A stretch of DNA of 64,000 bases from Robiginitalea sediminis (GCF_002198115.1 NZ_NGNR01000001.1:998296-1062295); one strand, 5' to 3'; numbered from the stretch's first letter, positions 1-8,354 are shown. Program-made: numbers and translations. The notes: generated from the letters alone by a model not told the origin.

Positions 1-832
1 TGGGGAAGGCGCTCACGTTTCCGAAGAGTTCGGAATCGATCCCGGTATCGATCATAAAGGCGTCGGTCACGCCATTCATACCTTTGATCTCCTCCTGGTT
101 AAAACCGGTAGGCGTCATCCCGAAGGCGGGCGGCTGCACGATCATGGCGAGTTTCATGCCTTCCCGCTGGTAATCCAGCCCGAAAAGCGGCTTCCCGGTA
201 ACGATATCCTTGCCCACCACGTTTTTCTGGGTGGTACCAATAAGGGTAAATGTTGTCGGGTCCTTCAACTCCACCTCCTCGGGGATTTCTATACCCACGG
301 CCTTGGAGGCGATTTCCCCGTAACCGATGCTGCGCTCCCCGTTAACTTCTTTGATGATACCCTGGCTGGCGGAAAGGTCCGAAACGGCAACTCCCCATTC
401 TTTGGCAGCAGCCTCCAGGAGCATCCTCCTGCCGGCGGCCCCGGCCATGCGGAGTGGTTCCCACCCGAGCATGATGGAAAGACTTCCCCCTGCAAATTGC
501 GGGTTTTTGAAGGCATCGGAATCCAGCATGCCCTGTTCCACTACCACGTGGTCCCACGGGACATCCAGTTCCTCGGCCACGATCATGGGCATGGAGGTCA
601 TTACGTTCTGGCCGATTTCCGGGTTCGGGTTGTAAATGGTTACCATTCCGGTATCCCCGATTTTGATATACCCGTTAATCTCAAACCATTCGTTGGGGAT
701 GGCGATGGCTGGTTTTTCTTCTGCCCGGGTGCAACTCATCATCCAGTTGAACCCAATCAGCATCCCGCCCCCCGCGGCTGCGGAGACCTTCAGGAAGGAA
801 CGGCGGTTATATTGTGTCTTAATACGTGTCAT
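1..832 (-). CDS. Xanthine dehydrogenase-family molybdopterin-binding large subunit, N-terminal part (runs off window)
   Basis: This open frame reads leftward from an ATG at 832 and is still open at base 1, so only about 277 N-terminal residues are present. It starts with a twin-arginine signal: NRRSFLK at residues 9-15, a small-residue hydrophobic stretch, then MMSC near residue 34, which could also be a lipobox. The following sequence, with phrases such as NPNPEIGQN and AEELDVPWDHV, matches the large subunits of IorB/CoxL-type molybdenum hydroxylases. It would sit in the periplasm and oxidise an aldehyde or N-heterocycle. The small iron-sulfur subunit ends 17 bp upstream on the same strand, the usual order for these two-subunit enzymes. 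The substrate cannot be read from this fragment. Family assignment is firm; Tat export is inferred from the signal. Confidence 0.85.
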   Translation of the reverse strand, partial: MTRIKTQYNRRSFLKVSAAAGGGMLIGFNWMMSCTRAEEKPAIAIPNEWFEINGYIKIGDTGMVTIYNPNPEIGQNVMTSMPMIVAEELDVPWDHVVVEQGMLDSDAFKNPQFAGGSLSIMLGWEPLRMAGAAGRRMLLEAAAKEWGVAVSDLSASQGIIKEVNGERSIGYGEIASKAVGIEIPEEVELKDPTTFTLIGTTQKNVVGKDIVTGKPLFGLDYQREGMKLAMIVQPPAFGMTPTGFNQEEIKGMNGVTDAFMIDTGIDSELFGNVSAFP

Positions 833-849
833 GTCTCAGCGTTTTGGGT

Positions 850-1308
850 TCAGGAATTGGCGGCTGCTTTCTTGATGGCTTCTTTGATGCGCACATAGGT
901 GCCACACCGGCAGAGGTTGCCGTTCATGGCCATTTCGATCTCGGCATCGCTCGGGTTGGGGTTTTGCTTGAGCAGGGCGGCCGCAGCCATGATCTGCCCT
1001 GACTGGCAGTACCCGCACTGGGGCACGTCCACCTCCAGCCAGGCTTGCTGTACCGGGTGGTCGCCGTTTTCAGAAAGCCCCTCGATGGTGGTCACCTTCT
1101 GGTTACCAACAGAGGAAACCGGGAGCATACAGGAATAGGTTGCGGTATCCCCCAGGTGCACCATACAGGAGCCGCATTGCGCAATGCCGCAGCCATATTT
1201 GGCGCCGACGAGGTTCAGGTGGTCCCTCAGGACCCAGAGCAGCGGGGTGGAGGGGTCTACGTCCACTTCCCGCTGGGTGCCGTTGATGTTTAAGTTGAAT
1301 TTTGCCAT
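850..1308 (-). CDS. (2Fe-2S)-binding small subunit of a molybdenum hydroxylase
   Basis: A 152-residue protein of normal length for the IorA/CoxS family. Residues 1-75 form a plant-type ferredoxin domain with Cys40, Cys45, Cys48 and Cys60 (C-x4-C-x2-C-x11-C). The C-terminal helical domain carries the second cluster ligands Cys98, Cys101, Cys133 and Cys135 (CGYC and CRC). These two clusters pass electrons from the molybdenum site of the large subunit to an external acceptor. It has no signal peptide, so it probably crosses the membrane together with the Tat-tagged large subunit encoded 17 bp downstream. A cytochrome or FAD subunit is not present within the window; it may lie to the left. Confidence 0.93.
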   Translation of the reverse strand: MAKFNLNINGTQREVDVDPSTPLLWVLRDHLNLVGAKYGCGIAQCGSCMVHLGDTATYSCMLPVSSVGNQKVTTIEGLSENGDHPVQQAWLEVDVPQCGYCQSGQIMAAAALLKQNPNPSDAEIEMAMNGNLCRCGTYVRIKEAIKKAAANS

Positions 1309-1404
1309 GGTCGTTTTATATTCCCTGGAAGATACGGATTTTCATTCAAAGAATCGGTTTAAATTATCGGGAGCCCCGGGGGCGGTGGGGAGGAATTTAA
1401 ACCC

Positions 1405-1521
1405 GGAATCGGGATCCGGGAAATAGCCTACGAACTGGGCTTTAAATACCCCCAGCACTTTACCCGCCTGTTTAAAAAGAAGACCGGGCATTCCCCAAAT
1501 GCGTTCCGGATGCTGAAGTAG
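1405..1521 (+). pseudogene. Remnant of an AraC-family regulator (C-terminal helix-turn-helix only)
   Basis: In the plus frame ending at the TAG at 1519-1521, the sequence reads EIAYELGFKYPQHFTRLFKK and then ends SPNAFRMLK. This is the second helix-turn-helix and closing helix of an AraC-type DNA-binding domain. The frame is closed by a TAA at 1360-1362, and no recognisable AraC sequence precedes the fragment in any frame. About 35 of the roughly 100 residues of the domain remain, so this is a decayed or truncated gene, not a functional one. It lies between the molybdenum hydroxylase operon and the serine hydrolase gene, both of which run the other way. The rest of 1309-1629 shows nothing I recognise. 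Confidence 0.7.
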
Positions 1522-1629
1522 GGGGGTGGTCAACTCCTGCAATCAGTCGGAATAAGGGAATTCTACCCATGCTTTCTAATGGGTTGACCGGTTTTCAGCC
1601 GAGTCCCTTTTGGTCCTTACATGCGCCTG

Positions 1630-3906
1630 CTAGTTGTTTCTCAACCCCTCCAGCACCCCGGCATCCACCCAATGAATATTGGCAAATCGGATGGGCCGGG
1701 TGGTATCGATGGTCTGGTAGATCAAATAGTTCCCGTCCGGGGTCACGCTGCCGAAAATGTCCTCGTGCTCGGTATTGATTTCCGGGCCCAGGTTCAGTGC
1801 CGGCCCCCACGACCCATCCGCCTGCCGGAAACTCACATATAAGTCCGAGTCCCCGAAGCCGCCTTCGCGCTCGGCATCCCAAATGAGATAGCTTTCGTCC
1901 GGGGCAATAAAGGGGTGGGCAATCCATTTCCCGGAGTTGATGGTTTCGGGGAGGACCTCCGGGGGTTGGCGCGTGCCGGCAACCAGGCGGGAAACCCGGA
2001 TGGCACCGACCTCCTCCCGTACATCGAAGAAAAAGGTGCCCGCCTCCGATGCGGTCAGGCGCATGATGGGGTAGGGCTCAAAGTGCGTCCCCAGGGATTG
2101 GGGCCCAGACCAACCGGAAGGCAGACGCTCCCTGTAGGTGTTGCCGTGGTACATGGTTCGGTTGTCTGGTGCAATAAAGACCTCGCCCCCCTGGGAGGTC
2201 TCGATTTCCTCCGGGCCTGACCAGGTCCCATCCTGGTAGTGCATTACATAGTTCTTCGGGGCCTCGCCTTCCCGTTGGCGCATAAAATAGAACTCCCTGC
2301 CATCCGGGGAAAAGGCCGCCTCGGCCTCCAAATGTTCCGTGGAGACTATCCCGGGGGCGAATACTTCCGGGTTCTGTCCAGGCGGGTCCTGCCCCATGTA
2401 AGGCCCTTTGGCTGCTGCTTTGGCATCTTCCAGGGTCTGCAGGCGCTGTATGGCATTCCCGCACCAATGGCAAGGGACCCCATCCCCCAGTTCCAGGGCG
2501 TGGGTGAAGGCCGCGGCAGCTTCCGACTTCCTGCCCAGGAGGTAGTATGCTTCTCCAAGGGAATCCCACAGGTTCCCGTCTCCCGGGAACACCTCCGTGT
2601 TCAGGCGGAGCAGGGCAAGACCCCATTTGGCATCCCGCCCATGGGTAATCTGACGCAGGCCGATGCGGTTCAGCAGCCCTTTGTCCGGGATACCCGAACC
2701 GGTACGCTCTGTTAGGAACTCGTTTAACCCGGAAGCCTGGGCAGGGGAATGGCTGCGGATATATTCAAAGACGAGTTCATGGGTGTTTTTCGGGATGGAT
2801 GCCGGCTGATAGGCAGTGTCGGAGATCATCCGGGATACCTCCCAGGCCACTCCTTCCGAGGCATTGTTAAGCCGGATGTTCGAAAGGGATATCACCACCC
2901 ACCCGCTGTCTACAAACCTCAGCAAATCGGCAAAGTAGATCCCGTTGCTCCCGTTGTGGGTGACGACTTTCCCCAGGGCTGGGTCTTCCATGATGGCCCA
3001 GCCATACCCGTAAAAGGAGGTACCCCCTTCGGATTCCGGTACGTGTGGGGTTTGTAAGAGCGCTGTGGAAGCCTCTCCCAGCACGCGCCTCTCCTGCAAG
3101 GCCTGGTGCCAGGTCAGCAGGTCGCCTGCCGTGGAATACAAGTCCCCTTTCCCAATGCTGAACCAGTGGTATTCCGGGGCGGGCAAGTGGTCCTGGGTGG
3201 TCCCCCAGTCCTGCCAGGCCCCGCGGACATCATCGAAATAGTACCCGTGGGCCAGCCGGGCAGTGTCCCGGACGCCTTGCCGGTACCCTGTATCCGCCAT
3301 TCCAAGCGGTTCGAAAAAGGTTTGCCGCAGGTAGGTTTCATAGGCCATTTCGGCGGCGGCCTCTACGGCGGCGGCAAGCAGGATATAGTTGGCATTGGCA
3401 TAGGTGTGCCGGGTTCCGGGTGCGTATAACAGTTCGGATGCTGCCACTACCCCGATAAAGTCCTCCAGGCTGGCCGCATCGTACCGGAACCCGCCGGTTG
3501 CGGGAGAAATCCCGGAGATCTGCACAATGAGCTGGTGCAGGGTTATGTTCGCTTTACCTTCGGGCAGCCCCGGGACGTAGCGCCCTATAGGGTCGGAGGG
3601 GTGCAGTTTTCCTGCTTCCGCGAGTTTCAGGACGGCAGCGGCGGTAAACTGCTTGGTGACGGAGCCGATATTGAAAACGGTCTCCGGGGTATTGCGGATC
3701 CCGGCTTCCCGGTAGGCCATTCCGTAGCCTTTGGTAAATATGATGTCTTTGTTATGGGCGACCAGAATTGTGCCGGAATACCCGTTGGCCTCCGCCTGAG
3801 TCAGGTAGGAATCGATCCGGCTGGCTAACGCTATTTTGTGTTGACTGCCCTGGCCTGAAACCCAACAGGCACCCAGGAGCCAAAAGAATATAATGAGATA
3901 TTTCAT
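1630..3906 (-). CDS. Secreted serine hydrolase (beta-lactamase family) with TPR and C-terminal propeller repeats
   Basis: A multidomain protein of about 758 residues. The ATG at 3906 is preferred over the one at 3930 because MKYLIIFFWLLGAC then starts a clean Sec signal peptide. Residues about 20-350 are a class C beta-lactamase/D-alanyl-D-alanine-peptidase fold with the SVTK catalytic motif near residue 82, YANAN as the second motif and THNGS as the third. A short TPR-like stretch follows (DGNLWDSLGEAYYLLGRKSE). The last 250 residues have PD40/WD40-like propeller repeats (FSPDGREFYF, IAPDNRTMY, IAPDESYLIWD, VTPDGNYLIY). Beta-lactamase-like esterase/peptidase domains joined to propellers are common in Bacteroidota. 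Substrate unknown; it acts outside the cytoplasmic membrane. Confidence 0.85.
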   Translation of the reverse strand: MKYLIIFFWLLGACWVSGQGSQHKIALASRIDSYLTQAEANGYSGTILVAHNKDIIFTKGYGMAYREAGIRNTPETVFNIGSVTKQFTAAAVLKLAEAGKLHPSDPIGRYVPGLPEGKANITLHQLIVQISGISPATGGFRYDAASLEDFIGVVAASELLYAPGTRHTYANANYILLAAAVEAAAEMAYETYLRQTFFEPLGMADTGYRQGVRDTARLAHGYYFDDVRGAWQDWGTTQDHLPAPEYHWFSIGKGDLYSTAGDLLTWHQALQERRVLGEASTALLQTPHVPESEGGTSFYGYGWAIMEDPALGKVVTHNGSNGIYFADLLRFVDSGWVVISLSNIRLNNASEGVAWEVSRMISDTAYQPASIPKNTHELVFEYIRSHSPAQASGLNEFLTERTGSGIPDKGLLNRIGLRQITHGRDAKWGLALLRLNTEVFPGDGNLWDSLGEAYYLLGRKSEAAAAFTHALELGDGVPCHWCGNAIQRLQTLEDAKAAAKGPYMGQDPPGQNPEVFAPGIVSTEHLEAEAAFSPDGREFYFMRQREGEAPKNYVMHYQDGTWSGPEEIETSQGGEVFIAPDNRTMYHGNTYRERLPSGWSGPQSLGTHFEPYPIMRLTASEAGTFFFDVREEVGAIRVSRLVAGTRQPPEVLPETINSGKWIAHPFIAPDESYLIWDAEREGGFGDSDLYVSFRQADGSWGPALNLGPEINTEHEDIFGSVTPDGNYLIYQTIDTTRPIRFANIHWVDAGVLEGLRNN

Positions 3907-3960
3907 GACGGTTGTTTTTTGATTATCCATCCCTTTCAGGCAGATGTGATGAAGAAAAGG

Positions 3961-3985
3961 AAGGGGGCAGGCTTCCTGCCCCCTT
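3961..3985 (-). terminator. Intrinsic terminator of the 5809-4033 operon
   Basis: An 11-bp perfect stem (AAGGGGGCAGG at 3961-3971, CCTGCCCCCTT at 3975-3985) closes a 3-base loop. On the minus strand it is followed by CCTTTTCTTC. It lies 48 bp after the stop codon of the NmrA-family gene. Confidence 0.75.
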
Positions 3986-4032
3986 TAGTAGGTGTGGTAA
4001 TTGCCTCTGGTGTTACAGGAGGCACCCCGGGT

Positions 4033-4869
4033 TTATTCCGCGGCAACGGCATCCCAGATACCACTGGCGGCCGTTTCCCGGGCAAAATCGGCAAAGTCTT
4101 TGGGCTTGCGGCCCAGGATCTTTTCGATATCCCCGGTAACCACCTGGTTTTTCGGATTGGCCAGCACCTCGGTAAAGAGGTATTCCATGAGCCAGATGAG
4201 GTCCTCCGGGAGGCCCTGCTGGCGCATGCCTTCCACGTATTCCGGAAGGGTAATGGGGATAAAGGTGAGCTCCCTTCCCGTGGCTTGGGCTATCTCGGCT
4301 GTAACCTCCCGGAAGGAGAGCAGGCGGGGCCCGGTAAGCTCATAGATTTTACCTCCATGTCCTTCTCCGGTCAAAACGGCCACGGCAGCGTCTGCCAGGT
4401 CGTTGGCATCTACGTAAGGGGCCTTGCTATCTGCCTTGGGCAGGGCCACAACCCCTTGCAGGATGGGCTCCAGGAAAAAGCTCTCGCTGAAATTCTGGTT
4501 GAACCAGCTGGCCCGGATAATGGTGCTTTCTATTCCGGAGCCCAGGACGATCTGCTCGCACTGCTCGGCTTCCGTTTCGCCTTTTCCGGAGAGCAAGACC
4601 AGTTGCTGTACCCCTTTTTCACGTGCAACCCTGGTCAGGGCGGCAATGGCCTCCTTGGCTCCGGGTACAGCCAGATCCGGCTGGTAGGTAATGTAGACCT
4701 TTTCCATCCCCTCAAGGACAGCAGGCCAGCCGGCAGGGTGGTGCCAGTCGAAGGACGGGGTGGCACCCCGGGACCCGATGCGTACGTGGTGGCCCTGGGC
4801 GGTTAATTTTTCTGCGATGCGGCGCCCGGTTTTACCGGTGCCTCCTAAAACTAAAATGTTGCGTTTCAT
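4033..4869 (-). CDS. NmrA/SDR-type NAD(P)-binding reductase
   Basis: A 278-residue protein with an N-terminal Rossmann fold: beta strand, then GGTGKTG at residues 9-15, the dinucleotide-binding loop of atypical short-chain dehydrogenases. The middle carries LVLLSGKGE and later ELTGPRLLSFREVTAEIAQ, which are typical of NmrA-like and NAD(P)H:quinone-reductase-like (YtfG/QorB) proteins. These enzymes are cytoplasmic, and some reduce quinones while others only sense the redox state of NAD(P). It is the last gene of an apparent operon with the two membrane proteins at 4897 and 5411 (gaps of 27 and 22 bp) and is followed by an intrinsic terminator. Reductase versus redox-sensor function is undecided. 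Confidence 0.85.
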   Translation of the reverse strand: MKRNILVLGGTGKTGRRIAEKLTAQGHHVRIGSRGATPSFDWHHPAGWPAVLEGMEKVYITYQPDLAVPGAKEAIAALTRVAREKGVQQLVLLSGKGETEAEQCEQIVLGSGIESTIIRASWFNQNFSESFFLEPILQGVVALPKADSKAPYVDANDLADAAVAVLTGEGHGGKIYELTGPRLLSFREVTAEIAQATGRELTFIPITLPEYVEGMRQQGLPEDLIWLMEYLFTEVLANPKNQVVTGDIEKILGRKPKDFADFARETAASGIWDAVAAE

Positions 4870-4896
4870 AGTATGATGGTTTTAATGATGAGATAC

Positions 4897-5388
4897 TTAT
4901 TTCATGAGGCCTGCCAGCGCCAGCAGCGCAAAAGACAGGATACTGCTTACCACCCGGATGCTGTGAAAGCGGTTCCAGGGGGTTTCAAATTTTTTGCGAA
5001 GGGCTGCCAGCTCCTCCAGGGTACTGCCGGCCAGCTCCGTCTTGTCCAGAATCTGGTTGAGCGGGACATTCCCGAAAACCGTCACCAGGACCACCCCGAT
5101 GCCGTAGAGGATGACCGCGACCAGTACCAGGCGGAAGTGCAGGGGCGACTCTCCCCGGGCAGCCAGGACTGCTGCAATTCCCACGGGCAGGGCTCCCAGG
5201 AAAACCAAAAAGAAAGGCGGGTTAAGGATGCTCCGGTTCATTTGCTGGAAGGCCTGCAGAAACCCCGTGTCGTCCAGGTTTCCGATGCCGGGGGTTACGG
5301 CATTGCCCCAGGTGAAGCACAGTCCGGCCGAGAGCCCGACCAGAATTATGGTGGCCAGGAGAGAAATGTTGCTGATAGAAAATTCCAT
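4897..5388 (-). CDS. DUF1772-like integral membrane protein
   Basis: A 163-residue protein with four predicted membrane helices, beginning at ISLLATIILVGLSAGLCFTW, then PFFLVFLGALPVGIAAVLAA, then LVLVAVILYGIGVVLVTVF, and a C-terminal LSFALLALAGL. The early helix, the tract QAFQQMNRSILNPPFF and the sequence NVPLNQILD match the DUF1772/anthrone-oxygenase-like family, whose bacterial members have no proven role. It is the middle gene of the three-gene operon 5809-4033. An AraC-type regulator is encoded just upstream on the same strand, which suggests, without proving it, that the operon is its target. Confidence 0.75.
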   Translation of the reverse strand: MEFSISNISLLATIILVGLSAGLCFTWGNAVTPGIGNLDDTGFLQAFQQMNRSILNPPFFLVFLGALPVGIAAVLAARGESPLHFRLVLVAVILYGIGVVLVTVFGNVPLNQILDKTELAGSTLEELAALRKKFETPWNRFHSIRVVSSILSFALLALAGLMK

Positions 5389-5410
5389 GATATTGGTTTT
5401 TAGCTGTGGA

Positions 5411-5809
5411 TTAAAGTGTCTTAAGGGTTCTGGGATAGACCTTGATGTAGTAATAGGCCGTGGCTACCGCCAGGAATTCCAGGGCAATGATCCAGAACCC
5501 GGGGTCGGTGAAGAATTCGTAATGGCTGCCGCCGCTGGGAATGATCAGCAAGGGCACTGTAATGAGGGCGTCCAGGAAGGCAGCGGTCAAGAGGAAGGTC
5601 TGGCCCACGAGGTAACCGTGGGTTTTGGATCCGCTCTTATAGTAGATTCGCGACCCGAACCAAACCAGGGGGCCAACCAGGAGGAACAGCACGAGGTTCC
5701 CCTGCCGTGCGGCATCTTCCATAACAGGGATGGAATAGGAAAGGAGGAAGGCGCCCACGCCGAGGAACCAGATCCCCGCTCCGATTGAAATTGCTCTTTG
5801 TGTTTTCAT
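5411..5809 (-). CDS. Small four-helix membrane protein (possibly DUF5367)
   Basis: A 132-residue hydrophobic protein with about four membrane helices (residues about 8-25, 38-52, 67-92 and 103-122). The third helix contains LDALITVPLLIIP and is preceded by THGYLVGQTF. I associate this pattern with a Bacteroidota family of unknown function, probably DUF5367, but I cannot verify the number. It is the first gene of the operon that continues with the DUF1772-like and NmrA-like genes. An exact -7 box (TAGTTTTG) lies 25 bp before its ATG. No catalytic motif is visible. Confidence 0.65.
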   Translation of the reverse strand: MKTQRAISIGAGIWFLGVGAFLLSYSIPVMEDAARQGNLVLFLLVGPLVWFGSRIYYKSGSKTHGYLVGQTFLLTAAFLDALITVPLLIIPSGGSHYEFFTDPGFWIIALEFLAVATAYYYIKVYPRTLKTL

Positions 5810-5833
5810 GTCCGTAGGTTTTTAAGTACGGAA

Positions 5834-5841
5834 CAAAACTA
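5834..5841 (-). promoter_or_regulatory. -7 box of the three-gene membrane protein/NmrA operon
   Basis: On the minus strand this reads TAGTTTTG, an exact match to the Bacteroidota -7 consensus TAnnTTTG, and predicts a start of transcription near 5827 and a leader of about 18 nt before the ATG at 5809. No clear TTTG -33 element is seen, which would fit activator dependence. Confidence 0.55.
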
Positions 5842-5897
5842 GAGCACCCCCGGGCGGGGCATTTGTCCGGGAAGGAGTAAGATTTGTTCGAAAAGGA

Positions 5898-6755
5898 TCA
5901 GGCCTTTATTTCGCTGGGTCGGAAGCCGAATTTCTTCTGGAAGGCATTGGAAAAGGAACTCAGGCTGTCGTAGCCCACGTGCCAGGCGGCTTCCTGGACT
6001 GTGGCCTTCTGGGTGCGGATCAGGTCGTGGGCGGTAGTCATGCGCTCGTTCTGCAGGTACTTGAAGACGGGGACGCCGAAGTACTCCTTGAATTCCTTTT
6101 TCAGTTTAAAGGTGTTCAGCCCGATTTGCCGGGCCAGCTCGGCCAGGGAAGGGGGGGCGTCCAGGTTCTGGGCCAGGATCTCCTTGGCCTGGTAGAGCTT
6201 TTCGCGTTCCGGGGTTTTGATCGCTTCGGATTCCCGGGTGGAGAGCTGCCAGAAGAAGTGGGAGAGCAGGGCAGTGATCTGTGACCGGAAGAACATCATT
6301 TTTGCCTTCCCCTCATACTGGTTGTTGAAGATATTGTCTACGATCTGTTCCATTTCCGGGGTCATATAGAAGCGGGGGCCCTCCACGTAGGCGTCTTTGG
6401 GTTTTACCAGCTGCTGGAGCAGGTCGGTGAAGAGTTCGCCTTCCCCGTTGGGCAGGTTCTGCAGGTTCCTGGGGGCCGTGGCGATCAGGACACATTGCAA
6501 GGGTTTGCCTGCAGACACCGTATGAATGGACTCTACGGTGGTATCGGCATAGAAAGAGATGGCCAGCCCCTTGGTATTGGTGTAATCGGCCTGGGTATCC
6601 CCGTATTTCATGCTGAGCTGTACATTGCCCGACCCGTAAAAGGCCACGGCAATAAGGGGCTCGTCAAAATAGCAGGAATCCACCACCACCTTGTCGGAAT
6701 GGGCTTCTTCCACCAGGACGATAAAGTCGTTGATGTTGATGATGTCGCGGACCAT
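5898..6755 (-). CDS. AraC-family transcriptional regulator
   Basis: A 285-residue regulator. The N-terminal 170 residues form a beta-rich sensor part without a clear named domain. The C-terminal 100 residues are a standard AraC domain with two helix-turn-helix units: PPSLAELARQIGLNTFKLKK and QEAAWHVGYDSLSSFSNAFQ, ending KKFGFRPSEIKA. It lies directly upstream of the operon 5809-4033 on the same strand and divergent from the sugar isomerase-like gene at 6858. A 12-bp inverted repeat (6764-6775 and 6802-6813) sits in that divergent gap and is a candidate binding site. The inducer is unknown. Confidence 0.9.
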   Translation of the reverse strand: MVRDIININDFIVLVEEAHSDKVVVDSCYFDEPLIAVAFYGSGNVQLSMKYGDTQADYTNTKGLAISFYADTTVESIHTVSAGKPLQCVLIATAPRNLQNLPNGEGELFTDLLQQLVKPKDAYVEGPRFYMTPEMEQIVDNIFNNQYEGKAKMMFFRSQITALLSHFFWQLSTRESEAIKTPEREKLYQAKEILAQNLDAPPSLAELARQIGLNTFKLKKEFKEYFGVPVFKYLQNERMTTAHDLIRTQKATVQEAAWHVGYDSLSSFSNAFQKKFGFRPSEIKA

Positions 6756-6763
6756 GGCACGTG

Positions 6764-6813
6764 AAGGTACTAAAAAATGCAGGGAGTCCGGGTCCTGGAA
6801 ATTTTAGTACTTT
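6764..6813. promoter_or_regulatory. Inverted repeat between divergent AraC and isomerase genes
   Basis: The arms AAGGTACTAAAA (6764-6775) and TTTTAGTACTTT (6802-6813) are reverse complements at 11 of 12 positions, with a 26-bp spacer. They lie 9 bp from the AraC start codon and 45 bp from the isomerase start. They could bind a dimeric regulator, possibly the AraC protein itself. This is inference from position and symmetry only. Confidence 0.45.
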
Positions 6814-6857
6814 GGAACGATGGGGCTATTACTATGCTCCCTATAACCCACAAGCGT

Positions 6858-7838
6858 ATGTCAACTTCTTCCTTCTCCCGCAGAAACGCACTGAAAACCG
6901 GCCTTGCCGCCTCCCTGGGCCTATCTTCCGGGCTGGCCTTTTCCATGGACACCAAAGTGTCCCGGAAGGAGTCCGACACCAAGGGACACAACCTACCGTT
7001 CCGGGTAAGCCTGAATACCTCTACGCTCATGGCCTACGAGTTGCCGGTAGACCAGCAAATTGACCTGATTGCCGGGGCGGGCTTTGACGGAACCGAACTC
7101 TGGATGCGGGACATACAGGCGTACCTGGAAAAAGGGGGTTCCAGGGCCGGACTTAGGGAAAAACTGGAGGCCGGAAACCTGGTCCTGGAGAATATCATTG
7201 GCTTTTCCAACTGGTGCCACGATGATCCGGAGGAGCGCAAAAAGGCCCTTGAAGTATTGCGCCAGGAGATGGAAATTATCGCCGACCTGGGCGGGGGCTA
7301 CATCGCCACCCCGGTAATGGGAATGACCCAACTGGACCCCGCCAACTTCGACGCCTATGCCGAACGCTACCGGGCCATCCTGGAACTGGGAGACCAGACG
7401 GGGGTATACCCCCTGCTGGAACTCTGGGGGATGGGCGCCCTGCACAAAGTGTCCGACTGTGCGCAGATAACCATTGCCTCCGGCCACCCGAAAGCGGCCA
7501 TGTTACTGGACATCTACCACGTGCACCGGGGCGGGAATACCTGGGATACGGTGGATGTGCTCAACGGCGGCCGCATGCCCGTGATCCACATGAACGATTA
7601 CCCTGCCACCCCGGCCTGGAACGAACTCACAGATGGGGATCGGGTGCTTCCCGGGGAAGGGTCCTGCCCGTTCGGGACCGTGATCCCCAAACTCTACCAC
7701 GCCGGCTTCCGCGGCGGGTTTTCCGTGGAACTCTTCAACCAGGGATACTGGGCCAAATGGGATGCAGCGGAAATGCTGGCGCAGAGTTATGCCTGTACGG
7801 TTGAGGTGCTGAGGAAGGCGATGGAGGGGGTGGGCTAG
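6858..7838 (+). CDS. Tat-exported sugar phosphate isomerase/epimerase-like TIM-barrel protein
   Basis: About 326 residues from the ATG at 6858. This start is chosen because it opens directly on a twin-arginine signal (MSTSSFSRRNALKTG, then a hydrophobic small-residue stretch). The mature part is an AP-endonuclease-2-like TIM barrel of the xylose isomerase/IolE/hydroxypyruvate isomerase superfamily. Metal-ligand-type positions are visible: LLELWG, then LLDIYHVHRGGN, then VIHMNDYPA, and a closing FSVELFNQGYW. The Tat signal means it folds in the cytoplasm and works in the periplasm, so the substrate is unlikely to be a phosphorylated sugar in the cell. The palindromic repeat array begins 10 bp after the stop. 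Family assignment is firm; substrate is unknown. Confidence 0.85.
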   Translation: MSTSSFSRRNALKTGLAASLGLSSGLAFSMDTKVSRKESDTKGHNLPFRVSLNTSTLMAYELPVDQQIDLIAGAGFDGTELWMRDIQAYLEKGGSRAGLREKLEAGNLVLENIIGFSNWCHDDPEERKKALEVLRQEMEIIADLGGGYIATPVMGMTQLDPANFDAYAERYRAILELGDQTGVYPLLELWGMGALHKVSDCAQITIASGHPKAAMLLDIYHVHRGGNTWDTVDVLNGGRMPVIHMNDYPATPAWNELTDGDRVLPGEGSCPFGTVIPKLYHAGFRGGFSVELFNQGYWAKWDAAEMLAQSYACTVEVLRKAMEGVG

Positions 7839-7847
7839 AATAGTGAC

Positions 7848-8280
7848 GGGATTCTTTTCTCGCCTGTGGCTCGAAAGCGGCCTGGGGGGTGGGCCTGCAG
7901 AGAAGCCGAGCCCTCTCTTGGAATTTGGTGTTTGGGATTTGGAATTTGGCCGCAGTGGCCGGGATTGTTTTTCCGCCTTCAGCGGAAAAACGGCCCATGG
8001 GGGTGGGCCTGCTGAGAAGTGTGGCCGAGCCCTCTCTTGGAATTTAGCCCCGATAGCTATCGGGGTGGGATTAGGAATTTGGCCGCAGTGGCCGGGATTG
8101 TTTTTCCGCCTTCAGCGGAAAAACGGCCCATGGGGGTGGGCCTGCAGAGAAGCCGAGCCCTCTCTTGGAATTTGGCCCCGATAGCTATCGGGGTGGGATT
8201 TGGAATTTGGCCGCAGTGGCCGGGATTGCTTTCTCGCCTGTGGCTCGAAAGCGGCCTGGGGGTGGCCCTGCTGTGAATCA
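7848..8280. repeat. Array of about 130-bp palindrome-rich intergenic repeats (3 full units plus a partial)
   Basis: Units start with GGGATT at 7848, 7961, 8094 and 8222, with lengths of 113, 133 and 128 bp, the last being cut off near 8280. Each full unit ends with GGCCGCAGTGGCC. The two central units carry a perfect 9-bp stem hairpin TTTTTCCGC-CTTCA-GCGGAAAAA and an 18-bp perfect palindrome CCCCGATAGCTATCGGGG. The outer two units instead share TCGCCTGTGGCTCGAAAGCGG, so the array is nested: outer pair alike, inner pair alike. GGAATTTGG motifs recur within it. No plausible gene is present; the open frames in it only translate the repeat. It separates the isomerase gene from tRNA-Asp. Confidence 0.9.
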
Positions 8281-8287
8281 AAACCCT

Positions 8288-8322
8288 TCCGCCAACTACG
8301 TTGGCGACGGATTTTTTCTTTT
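8288..8322 (+). terminator. Intrinsic terminator after the repeat array
   Basis: A 7-bp perfect stem CGCCAAC (8290-8296), loop TAC, GTTGGCG (8300-8306), followed by ACGGA and then TTTTTTCTTTT at 8312-8322. It would stop plus-strand transcripts coming from the isomerase gene through the repeat array. A second hairpin (8328-8350, GCGCTTTTGAGC/GCTCAAGCGC) follows without a T tract. Confidence 0.6.
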
Positions 8323-8354
8323 ATCCGCGCTTTTGAGCAAGCTCAAGCGCTCCT

